DNA of 64,000 bases, taken from Chelydra serpentina. Taxonomy: Eukaryota; Chordata; Testudines; Chelydridae. Below, in pieces: positions 25,201 to 36,100 of this stretch. Each line of letters begins with the position of its first letter. Position 1 is the stretch's first letter. A program made the position numbers and the translations under genes. Where the stretch lies: the NCBI GenBank assembly GCA_037349315.1, contig JBAIAC010000626.1, forward strand, positions 26,049 through 90,048. The letters run 5' to 3'. Below the pieces are notes generated by a model that was not told the origin of the DNA, made no database searches, and saw only the letters and a program-made list of their open reading frames with translations.

Positions 25201-25957
25201 CCACCCTCACACTCACACTCACCCCCTCCCTCACCCTAACCCCCACCCTCATCCTGACCCCCCACCCCCACCCCAACCCCCAGCCTCACCTCACCCCCAC
25301 CCCCACATTCACCCTCACCCTCACCTTCACCCCTACCCTTACCCTGACCCCCAATCCCACCCTAACCCTCAGCCTCACCCTCATGCTCACCCTCACCCCC
25401 ACCCTCACCATGACGTTCAACCTTCCACCCACGCCAAACCCCACCCTCACCCACACCCCCACCCTCACCCAAACACCCACCCCCACCTTCACCCTCACCC
25501 GCGCCAAAACCGATACCCCCACCGCATCCTCACCCTCACCCTAACGCCCACCCCCACACTCAGCCTCGCCCCCACGCCCACCCTCACCCTTACCCTAACC
25601 TCTACTCTGACCCTCACCCCCACCCTCACCCTCACACTCACCCTCACCCCACCCCACCCTCATCTTCACCCTCAGCTCCTCCCCCGCCCTCACCCTCCAC
25701 CCCCATTCTCACCCTCACCCTACTGTCACCCTCACCCTAACCCCCACCCCCACCCTCACCCACACTCCCAATTCGAACCCCACCGTCACCCGCACCCTCA
25801 CCCCCACGTGCACGCCCACCCTCACACTCACCCTCAACACAACCCCCACAATCAACCTCACTTTCACCCTCACCCAAACCCCCGCCACCCCCACACTTAC
25901 CCCGAAGCCCACCCTAATCCTCAGCCTCACCATCACCCTCAGCACACCCCCACCCAC
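22289..25957. repeat. C-rich hexamer satellite between 118-bp island and polarity flip
   Basis: CCCTCA/CCCCCA-type DNA. It contains recognisable non-periodic words, such as CTTTACGCCTAGCACCACAC near 22890 and ACATCCCCCAAAAAAGCC near 23256. These reappear inverted and diverged at 26940-27350, and almost unchanged in the right arm near 42830-43195. It ends at the switch to G-rich at 25957. Long open frames are hexamer artefacts. Confidence 0.9.
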
Positions 25958-25965
25958 AGGTGACG
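25950..25965. other. Strand-polarity switch, C-rich to G-rich (left)
   Basis: Within a few bases the + strand changes from CCCACCCACAG to GTGACGGTGAGGG. The same junction appears inverted at 40181-40195 (CACCGTCACCTGTGGGTG). It is the centre of the inner, diverged inverted repeat. Confidence 0.85.
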
Positions 25966-27780
25966 GTGAGGGTGGGGGTGTTGGTTAGGTGGTGGTGAGG
26001 GTGAGGGTGGGGGTTGGGGTGAGGGTGAGGCTGGGGGTGGGGTTTAGGGTGGGGGTGGGTGTGAGGTTGGCGTTGGGGGTGAGGGTTGGGGTAAGGATGT
26101 GGGGTTGGGGGTGAGGAGGAGGTTGAGGGTGAGGGTGGCGTGGGGGTTAGGGTGAGGGTGTGAGTGTGGGGGGGTGACGGTGATGGTGGGGGTTGGGGTG
26201 AGGGAGAGGGTGAGGGTGGGGGTGCGAGTGGGGGAGGGTGAGGATGAGTGTTTAGGGTTAGGGTTAGTGTTACGGTTAAGGAGAGGGTGAGGGTGAGGGT
26301 GAGGGTGAGCGTCGGGGTGGGGGCTTGCGGTGAGGGTGAGGGTTAGGGTGAGGATGAGCGTAAGGGTGAGGTTTAGGGTTAAGGTTAGGATGAGAGTGGG
26401 GGGGGTGAGGGTGGGTGTGAGGGTGGGGGTGAGGATGAGGGTTAGGATGCGGGTGGGGGCGGGGGTGTGGTGAGGGTGAAGCTGAGGATTAGGGTGGGGG
26501 TTGGGGTTATGGTGAGGGTGAGGGTCGTGGTAGGGGTGAGGGTGAGGTTGAGGGGTGGGTGTGAGGTTGAGGGTTAGGGTAGGGTTGGGGGGTGAAGGTG
26601 AGGGTGTGGGTGGGGGTGATGGTGACAGTGAAGGTGGGGTTGATGGTGAGAGTGAGGATGAGGATGGGGGTGGGGTGAGGATGATTGTGGGGCTGGGGGT
26701 GAGGGAGTAGGAGAGAGTGAGGATGGGTGTGGGGGTGAGGGTGAAGGTGACGGTCAGGGTGGGGTTTAGCTTTAGGGTGAGGGTGAGGGTGAGATTGGGT
26801 GTGGGGTTCGGGCTGAGGCTAAGGTTGCGTTTGGGGGTGAGGGTGAGGGTGATGGCGATGGTCAGGGCGAGGTTCGGGGTTAGGGTAACGGTGAGGGTGA
26901 GGATGGGGGTGGAGGGTGAGGGTAAGGGAGGGTGAGGTTGAGGGTGAGGGTTTTGTTGGGGATGGGGTGGGCGTGGTGGTGAGGGTGAGCATTGCGTGGG
27001 GGTAGGGCTGGGGGGTGAGGGTGAGATTGGGGTTGTGGGTGATGGTTAGGATGAGGGTGCGATTGGGCGTGAGGGTGAGTTTGACGGTGGGTGTGAGGGT
27101 GAGGATGAGTGTGTGGGTGGGTCTGGGGGTGGCCTTGGGGGTGAGGATGAAGGTGAGGGAGAGGGTGAGTTTGGGGTTGGGGGGGGTTTAGTGTGAGAGT
27201 GAGGGTGAGGATGCCAGTGGGGGTGGCGGTAAGGGTGAGATTCAGTGTGTGTGGGGGTGGGGGTGATGGTGGGAGTGGGGGTTGGGGCTGGGTGTGGTGC
27301 TAAGCGTGAATGTGAGGGCGATGGTGAGGTTGAGGTTGTGGGTTAGGGAAAGGTGAGGATGAGGTTTAGGGTGAGGGTGGCGGTAGCGGTAGGGTTTAGG
27401 GTGATGGTTAGGATGGGGGTGGGGGGTGTAGGTGGGGGTGACCGTGAGAGTGAGGGTTGGCTTGAGGTGAGGGGGTTAGGATTAGTGTGAGGGTGAGGAT
27501 GGGGTGGGGGTGGGGGTGAGGGTGTGGTTGGGGGTGAGGGTGGGGGTGGAAGTGGGCATTAGGTTGAGGGTGAGTGTGAGGCTGAGGATGCGAGTGTTTG
27601 GGGTTAGGTTGAGGGTGAGGTTGTGGGTAAGGTTGAGGGTGGGGGTTGGGTTTGGGTAAGGGTGACGGTCAGTGTGAGGTTGGGGGTGAGGGTGAGTGTG
27701 GGGGTGGGGTTGAGCGTGAGGGATAGTGTGAGAATGGGTGTGTGGGTGCGGGTGGGGGTGGGGTTTAGCGTGAGGGTGAG
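25958..27780. repeat. G-rich hexamer satellite
   Basis: GGGTGA/GGGTTA-type DNA following the polarity switch. Parts match the reverse complement of 22400-24000, for example GTGTGGTGCTAAGCGTGAAT near 27294 against a sequence near 22890, but with clear divergence. It grades into TTAGGG-rich DNA near 27780. Confidence 0.88.
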
Positions 27781-28085
27781 TTATGGTTAAGGTTAGGGTT
27801 AGGTTAAGGGCATGTTTAGGATTTAATGTTAGCTTTGGGTTTGGGGTCAGTGTTAGTCTGAGGGGCAGGGTTAGAATTAGTGGTTAGGGTTAGTTTTAAC
27901 GTAAGGGTTTGGTTAGGATTTTGATTAGGGTTTAGGATTAGGGTTAGTGTTAGGGTTAGGTTATTGTTAGGGTTAATTGTTAGGGTTAACAGTTAGGTTT
28001 TGCGTTAGGGTTTCGGGGTGGGATTGGGAATGGGGGTAGGGGAAGGGTCAGGGTCAGGTTTAGGGTTATGGTTAGGGTAGGGTAC
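27781..28085 (+). repeat. Interstitial telomere-like stretch (TTAGGG variants)
   Basis: Here the hexamer is mainly TTAGGG and close variants (TTAGGA, TTTAGG, TTAGTG), unlike the TGAGGG-dominated surroundings. It lies exactly between G-rich satellite and the 118-bp array. TTAGGG is the vertebrate telomere repeat, but the copies are too degenerate for a functional chromosome end. The mirror copy is 38093-38380. Confidence 0.8.
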
Positions 28086-31006
28086 AGATCGGTTCCTGAC
28101 AATACCTCACAATGAACATTTCAATCCTGTTCTCTGCTACTGCCAAATTTCGGATGGAATTCTCCTTCCAAACGCCATGAGGATGTGCTGCTCGGGTTTT
28201 CGTAGAGATCTTTCCTGACAATTCCTCACAATGGGCCTTTCAATCCTTTTGATTACGAGTTCCTAATTTCTCATGAAAACCTCCTCCATAAGCCACGATG
28301 AAGCATTGCTGGGCTATTGGTACTGATCGATTAGTCAAAAATACTTTAAAATGAGCAATTCTTCCTGGAATCCTCCTCCAAAGCTATGTATATGTATTGC
28401 TGCGGTTTTGGTACAGATCCGTTCGTCAGAATACCTCACAATAAACAATTCAATCCTGCTCACGACTACTGCCAAATCTCTCCAGAAATCCTCCTCCATA
28501 AGCTATTTAAATGTTCTGCTACGATATTGGAACGGATCGGTTCGTGAGAATACCTTAATACGATCTATACAAACCTATTCACTGCAAGTTACAAATTTCT
28601 CCAGGAATCCTCTTTCAATCGCCAGATAGATATGCTGCTGCTCTCTTTGTATACATTGGTTCAGGAAAATTCCTCACAATGATCATTTCATACAGTTCAC
28701 TGCTATAGCCAAATTGCAGCTCAAATCCTATTCCAAAAGCCATTAATGCTGCACTGCTGGCTTTTCGATAGTGATGTATTAGTGAAAAGTCCTTACAATT
28801 AGCGTTTCAATCCTTTGCACTCCAATGCCAAATAGCTCAGGGACTCCTCCTCCACAATCCCTTAGGAGAACTGGTGGGCTTTTGGTACATATCCGTTCGT
28901 GAGAATACCTTACATGGAACTCTTCAGTCCTGTTCACTGCTGCTGCCAAATTTCTCCTGGAATCATTTTCCAAACGTCATGTCGACGCATTGAGGGGCAT
29001 TTTTGTAAAAAATCTCTTTGTCATAAATATTTAAAATGAGAATTGAAATCCTTTTCACTTATAGTGCCAAAATTGTAATTGAATCCAGTTATTTAGATGT
29101 ACTGCTGCGCTTTTCGGACAAATCGTTCGTGAGAATAACGCACTATGTTTATTTCAATCCTGTTCAACGAGTGCAAATTATTCATGTTATCCTCTTCCAC
29201 AAGCCTTCATGCTGCTCTGCTAAGCTTTTGGTAGAGATCCGTTCGTGAGAATACCGCAATAGGAATTAATTCAAAACTGTTCACTGCATGTTCCAAATTT
29301 CACCACGAATCCTCTGTCAATCCGCTACATCTAACAGCTGCTACGCTTTTTGTACACATCGGTTAATGAAAATTTTTCACAATGAGCATTTAAATACTAG
29401 CCACAAATACAGCAAATTCCACCTTGAATCCTCCTCCCAAAACCTTATGCCGCACTGGTGGAATTTTCGTACAGATCCGATAGTGAGACATGACCATTGA
29501 ACAATTCTATACAGTTCACTGCTACCAGCCAAATTTCTACTTGAATCCTATTACAAAAGCCATTATGCTGCACTGCAGGACTTTCGACAGTGATGGTTTA
29601 GTAAAAATTCATAAAAATGAGCATTTAAACCCTGTTCACTGAAAATTTCAAATTTCTCATGTAATCCTCCGCCACATTCCATTATGATGCAATTGTGGGC
29701 TTTTGGAATATAACCGTTCGTGAGAATTTTGTCTACTAGCATTTCAATCCTGTTGACTGCTACAGCCAAATAACACCTGGAATCCTCCTCCATAAGGTAT
29801 TTAATTAGCCGCTACGATTTTGGAACAGATCGTTTCCTGAAAATACCTCACTTCCATCAATTCAATGCTCTTCACTGCAAGTTCCAAATATCTCCTGCAA
29901 TCCTCTCTGGATCGAAAATTGGATGTGCTGCTGCGCTTTTCGAAAACATCGCTTCATGAAAATTCCTGAAAATGAGCATTTTAATTCTGTTCAATGCAGC
30001 AGCCAAATTTCTCATCGAATCCCCCTGCAAAGCCGTTATGATGAACTGGTGGAGTTTTCGTACAGATCCGTTCATGAGAATACCTCACAATGAAAACTTG
30101 AATCCTATTCACTGCTCCTCCCAAATTTCTCCTGGAAAGATTTTCAAAAAGTCCTAAGGATGCATTGCTGGGATTTGGTACTGATCTGTTTGTTCATAAA
30201 TACTTAAAAAAGAGAATTGAAATCCTGTTCACTGATAGTTCCAAATGTATACTGGAATCCTACATCAAAGGATATTTAGATGTACTGCTGCGCTCTTCGT
30301 ACAAATCCGTTCGTGAGAATATCGCATAATGAGCATTTCAATCCTGTTCAACGAGTTCCAAATTATTCATCTAATCCTCTTCAACAAACCATTATGCTGC
30401 TCTGCTGGACTTTTGGTATAGATCCGTTAGTGAGAATACCTCACTACGATCAATTCAAACCTGTTCACAGCTCCTCCATAAGATATTAAATGTACTGCTA
30501 CGATATTGGAACAGATCGGTTCATGAGAATACCCTTACTACGATCTATTCAAACCTCTCCACTGCACCTTATAACTTTCTCCTAAATCCTCTTTCAAACG
30601 ATAGTTGGATGTGCTACTGTGCCTTCTTTACACATCGATTCCTGAAAATTCCTCAAAATGATCATTTCAATTCTGTTCACTGCAACTTCCAATGTCTCCT
30701 GGAAGCCCCCGATGAACTGGTGGGGTTTTAGTACAGATTCGTTCGTGAAAATAGCACACAAAGAACTCTTCAATCCCGTTCACTGCTGCTGCCAAATTTC
30801 TCCTGAAATCATTTTCCAAAAAGAATCATGATTCATTGCTGGGATATGGTACAGATCTGTTTGTCATAAATACTAAAATAGAGATTTGAAATCCTGTTCA
30901 GTGATAGTTCGAAATTTCTACTGGAATCCTCCTTGAAAGGCTATTTAGATGTAATGCTGCGCTTTTCGTACAAATCCGTTCGTGAGAATATCAAACAATG
31001 ACCATG
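28086..31006. repeat. 118-bp satellite array (left of centre)
   Basis: This tandem array of diverged monomers of about 118 bp has landmarks such as CCGTTCGTGAGAAT and TGTTCACTGC, in the orientation opposite to 21451-22288. It mirrors 34797-38092 closely. Relative to that copy about 385 bp is missing at 30474, where CTGTTCACAG joins CTCCTCCATAAG. Short open frames in it are not conserved as proteins and are ignored. Confidence 0.88.
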
Positions 31007-32551
31007 TCACCCACACCCCCATCCTCACCCTGACCTTCAACCTTACCCCACCTCCAGCCCCACCCTCACCCTAACTCTGACCCTCATCCCCACCCTCAAG
31101 CTCACCGTCACCCCCACCCCACCCTCACCTTCAACCCCAACCCCCCCTCACCCTCAACCTCAGACCCCCACTCAACCTCACACTCACCCCTTCCACGACC
31201 CTCACCCTCACCATAACCCCAACCCCACCCTAATCCTCAGCCTCACCCACACCCTCACCATACCCGCACCCCTACCCACATCCTCACCGCCACCCTCACC
31301 CTCACTCTTACCCCCACCCTCACCCTCACCCTAACTCCCAACCCCACCCTCACCCTCGCCCACACCCTTACCCTCGCCCTCAAACGAACCCCCCCACCCC
31401 CTCCCCCACGCTGAACCTCACCCTCACCCCAAACGCCAGCCTAATCCTCAGACCCCCCTCACGCTCACCACACCCGCACCCCTTCCCTCATCCTCCCCCC
31501 CACCCTCACTGCCACCCTCACCCTAATTCCCATCCCCACCCTCACCCTTACCCGCGCCCTCACACGAACCCCCCACTCCCACCCACACGCTGAACCTCAA
31601 CTTCTCCCTCACCCTAACCCTAAGCCAAACCCTACACATTCACCCTCACCCCAACCCCCCACACTCACCCTCACCCTCACCCCCACCCACAACCACACCC
31701 TCCCTCACCCCCACCCCCACCCTCAACCTCAAACTTACCCTAGCCCTCGCCCCACACTCACCCTCACCCCTACCCTCATCCTTGCCCAACCGCCACCCCC
31801 ACCGGAACCCTCACACAGAACCCCACCGTCACACTCACTCCAACCAACACCCCTACCCTCACCCTTACCCTCACCACCACCCCAACCCCCACCGCGACCC
31901 TATCCCTCACCCTCACCCTCACCCACACCCCCACTCTGAACCTCACCCTCAGCCTCACCACACCCTAACCCTCACCCTAACTTCCACCCCCTAACCTCAC
32001 CCTCTCCTTCACCCTCACCCTAACTCCCACCCACACACCCACCCTCACCCCTAACCCCAATATCCACCCGCACCCTCACCCTCACCCCACCCCAACCTCA
32101 TCTTCACCCTCACCCACACCCACACCCACACCCTCACCCTAACCCCCACCCTCACCCTCAAACCCAGCCCAAGCTCACCTCACCCTAACCCCCACCCTTA
32201 TCCTCTCCCCCACCCCCACCCCACGCTCATCCTCACCCCCTCCCCCACACCAACTTTCACCCTAACCCTCACTCCCACCGCACCCCGATTAACTCCCTCA
32301 CCTTCACCCGCAACCTCACCTTCACCCTCACACTCACCCTCACTTTCACCCACAACCTCAACCCCTCCCTCAATCTCACCCACACCCACCCCACCCTAAC
32401 GCTCTCCCACACCCTCACCCCCACATCCACCCCCACCCTCTCCCCTCACCCCACCCCCAACCTCATGTTCACCCTCACCGCCATTCCCAGCCCCACCCTC
32501 ACCCTCATCCTCATCCCCACCCCCCCCACCCCCCACACTCACCCTCTACCT
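31007..32551. repeat. C-rich hexamer satellite in the spacer of the large inverted repeat
   Basis: CCCTCA-type DNA whose first kilobase follows 13990-15050 in the same orientation. Shared words include CCTGACCTTCA with CTTACCCCACCTCCAGCC near 31031 and GCCACCCCCACCGGAACC near 31793. It is not mirrored in the right arm. The 13.8-17.7 kb block it resembles is also the one missing from the right arm. Confidence 0.85.
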
Positions 32552-33104
32552 CAGGTTGAGGGTGAGCGTGAGGCTGCGGGTGAGTGTGCCCGTGAGGGTT
32601 GGGGTGGGGTTTGAGGGTGAATATGAGAGTGGGGGGTGAGGGTGAGGTTGATGGTGAGGGTGGGGATGGGGATGGGGGCGAGGTTGAGAGGAGAGTGTGA
32701 AGGTGAAGATGGGGGGGGGGGTGAGATTGAGGATGAGGGTGAGGCTGGGAGTGGGGAGAGGGTGGGGATGAGGGTGAAGCTGCGGGTTAAAGTGAGACGG
32801 GGTGGGTGGGGGTTAGGGTGAATGTGAGGTTCAGATTAAGGTTTGATGGGGTGCGGGTGAGGGTGTCGGTGACGGTGATGATTGGGAGTGGGGTTAGGGT
32901 TAGGGCGAGGGTGAGGCTGGGAGTGGAGGTTAGGGTGCGGGTGAGGATGAGCGTGAGGGTGGGAGTGGGGGCAAGGGCGAGAGTGTCGGTTAGGGTAGGG
33001 ATGGGGTGGGGGTGAGGTTGAGTGTGAGGGTGGGGGTGAGGTTCGGGGGTGGAGGTGGGGTGAGAGGGAGGGTGGGGGTGGGGGGTGGGGGTGGGGGTTA
33101 GGGG
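32552..33104. repeat. G-rich satellite after the second polarity flip
   Basis: At 32551 the + strand changes from CACCCTCTACCTCAG to GTTGAGGGTGAGCG. The G-rich tract runs to the 118-bp array at 33105. I did not find a clear mirrored partner for this tract. Confidence 0.82.
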
Positions 33105-36100
33105 TCTGTACCAAAGCGCAGCCGTACGTCTAAATAGCTTTTGGAAGACGTTTCCAGGAGAAATTTGGCAGTACCAGTGAACAGGATTGAAATGCTCATT
33201 TAAGTATTTATGACTAACTGATCTCTTCCTAAAGCCTAGCAATGCCTCATCATGGCTTATGGAAGAGGTTTCCATGAGAAATTTGGAACTCCTAGTGTAC
33301 AGGCTTGGAATACTCATTGTGAGGAATTATCACGAACCGATCTCTACCAAAAGTGCAGCAGTAAATCTAATTTTCTTAGGAAGAAGAATCCCGGAGAATT
33401 TTGTCACTATCTTTTAACAGAATTGAAATGCTCATTGTAGTGAATTTTCACGAATCCATCTGTACCAGAAGCCCTCCAGTTGCTTATTGAGGCGGTTTCC
33501 ATGAGAAATTTGGCAATAGCAGAGAATAGTCTTGAAATGCTCATTGTTGTGAAGTTTTAGTAATCCATCTCTGCCGAAAGCCCTGCAATGCTGCATTATG
33601 GCTTTTCGATTAGGATTTCAGTAGAAATTTGGCTATAGTAGTGAACCGTATTGAATTGTTCATTGTTCATTCTGACAGACGGATCTGTACGAAAAGCCAA
33701 CCATTGCGGCGTAATGGTTTTTGGAGGAGGATCACATGAGAAATTATGGCAGCTGCAGTGAACAGAATTGAAATGATAGGTTTCAGTGTAGTAGCCGTGT
33801 TAGTCTGTGTCAGCAAAATGAAAATAAGAAAGAAAAACTTTTAGCACCTTAGAGACTAACAAATTTATTTCAGCATAAGCTTTCGTGGAGCTTATGCTAA
33901 AATAAACTTGTTAGTCTCTAAGGTGCTACAAGTTTTTCTTTCTTATTTTTCAGAATTGAAATTCTCATTTTGAGGAATTTCCATGAACCGATCTGTACAA
34001 AAAGCGCAGTATCACATCCAACTGTCGTACGAGAGAGAATTCCAGGAGAAATTTGGATCTTGCAGTGAACACGATTGAATTGTGGAAATGAGGTATTTGC
34101 CTAACCGATCTGTTCCAAAATTTAGCAGTACATTTAAATACCTTATTGAGGAGGATAAGAGGAGAGATTTGGTAGTAGCAGTGAACAGGATTGAAATGTT
34201 TGTAGATAGAAATTCTCACGAACTGCTATATACGAAAAGCCCCCCAATGCATCCTAATGGCATGTGGAGGAGGATTCCATGAGAAAAATGGCACTATCAG
34301 GGAACAGAATTTAAATGATCATTTTTATGAATTTATACTAATCTCTCACTGCAGAAAGCCCTGCAGTGCAGCATGAATGCTTTTCTATTAGGATTTCAGT
34401 TGAAATTTCGCTGTAGCAATGAACCGCTTTGAACTGTTCATTGTTCAGTCTCACTAACGGAGCTGTACGAAAAGACAACGCGTGCATCATAATGTCATGG
34501 GAGGAGGATTGCAGGTGGAAATTTGTGTGTATCTGTGAATAGAATTTAAATGCTCATTGAGAGGAAGTTTCAGTAACCGAGGTGTACAAAAAGCGCAGCA
34601 GCACTTCTAACAGGTGAATGAAAGAGGTTTCGTGGAGAAATTTGGAACTTGCAGTGAACAGGTTTGAATGGATCGTAGTGAGTTATTCTCACGAACGGAA
34701 TTATACCAAAAGCACCAGCAGAGCAGCCTGATTGCTTGTGGAAGAGGATTGCGTGAATAATTGGAACTCGTTGAACAGGATTGACATGCTCATTGTTTGA
34801 TATTCTCACGAACGGATTTGTACGAAAAGCGCAGCAGTACATCTACATAGCCTTTCAAGGAGGATTCCAGTAGAAATTTCGAACTATCAGTGAACAGGAT
34901 TTCAAGTCTCTATTTTAGTATTTATGACAAACAGATCTGTACCATATCCCAGCAATTAATCATGATTCTTTTTGGAAAATGATTTCAGGAGAAATTTGGC
35001 AGCAGCAGTGAACAGGATTGAAGAGTTCTTTGTGTGCTATTTTCACGAACGAATCGTACCTAAAACCCCACCAGTTCATCATAATGGCTTTTGGAGGGGG
35101 CTTCCAGGAGACATTTGGAAGTTGCAGTGAACAGAATTGAAATGATCATTTTGAGGAATTTTCAGGAATCGATGTGTAAAGAAGGCACAGTAGCACATCC
35201 AACTATCGTTTGAAAGAGGATTTAGGAGAAAGTTGTAAGCTGCAGTGGAGAGGTTTGAATAGATCGTAGTAAGGTCACGAACCGATCTGTTCCAATATCG
35301 TAGCAGTACATTTAAATAGCTTATGGAGGAGGATACCAGGAGAGATTTGGCAGTAGCCGTGAACAGGATTGAAATGTTCATTGTGAGGTACTCTCACGAA
35401 CGGATATTTACCAAAAGCCCACCATTTCATAATAATGGCTTGTGGAGAAGGATTCCCTGAGCAATTTGGCATTGGAGTGGAAAGGATAGAAACGCTAATT
35501 GTAAGGAATTTTTACTAATCCATCGCTGTCGAAAGCCTAGCAGTGCAGCAAATGGCTTTTGCAATAGGATTTGAAGTGAAATTTGGTGGTAGCAGTGAAC
35601 AGAATTGAAATGCTCCGTGAGAGGAATTTTCTTGAAACAATGGGTACAAGGAGAGCAGTAGCATATTTATCTGACGATCGAAAAAGAATTCCTGTACAAA
35701 TCTGGAACTTGCTGTGAACAGGTTTGAATTGATCGTAGTGAGGTATTCTCACTAACGGATCTATACCAAAAGTCCAGCAGAGCAGCATAATGGTTTGTTG
35801 AAGAGGATTAGATGAATAATTTGGAACTCGTTGAACAGGATTGAAATGCTCATTATGCGATATTCTCACGAACGGATTTGTACGAAGAGCGCAGCAGTAC
35901 ATCTAAATATCCTTTGATGTAGGATTCCAGTATACATTTGGAACTATCAGTGAACAGGATTTCAATTCTCTTTTTAAGTATTTATGACAAACAGATCAGT
36001 ACCAAATCCCAGCAATGCATCCTTAGGACTTTTTGAAAATCTTTCCAGGAGAAATTTGGGAGGAGCAGTGAATAGGATTCAAGTTTTCATTGTGAGGTAT

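Larger units (their letters stand above)
7398..31006 (+). repeat. Large inverted repeat, left arm
   Basis: The arm carries, in order, a pol remnant, inverted LTR, C-rich satellite, 118-bp island, polarity flip, TTAGGG stretch and 118-bp array. All reappear in reverse between 34797 and 53566. Sums of matching coordinates are 60964 at the outer end, about 66090 at the 118-bp island, and about 66180 dropping to 65790 near the inner end. The shifts are explained by the indels listed for the satellite blocks. Anchors in unique-like sequence (LTR, pol, 118-bp arrays) match with few differences. Confidence 0.9.

Noticed and set aside
27781..28085. Functional telomere
   Set aside because: Too degenerate and internal; flanked by other satellite on both sides.
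28351..28629. 92-codon frame conserved between the two arms (37556-37837)
   Set aside because: Conservation comes from the recent inverted duplication; the sequence is 118-bp satellite and the frame differs from monomer to monomer.
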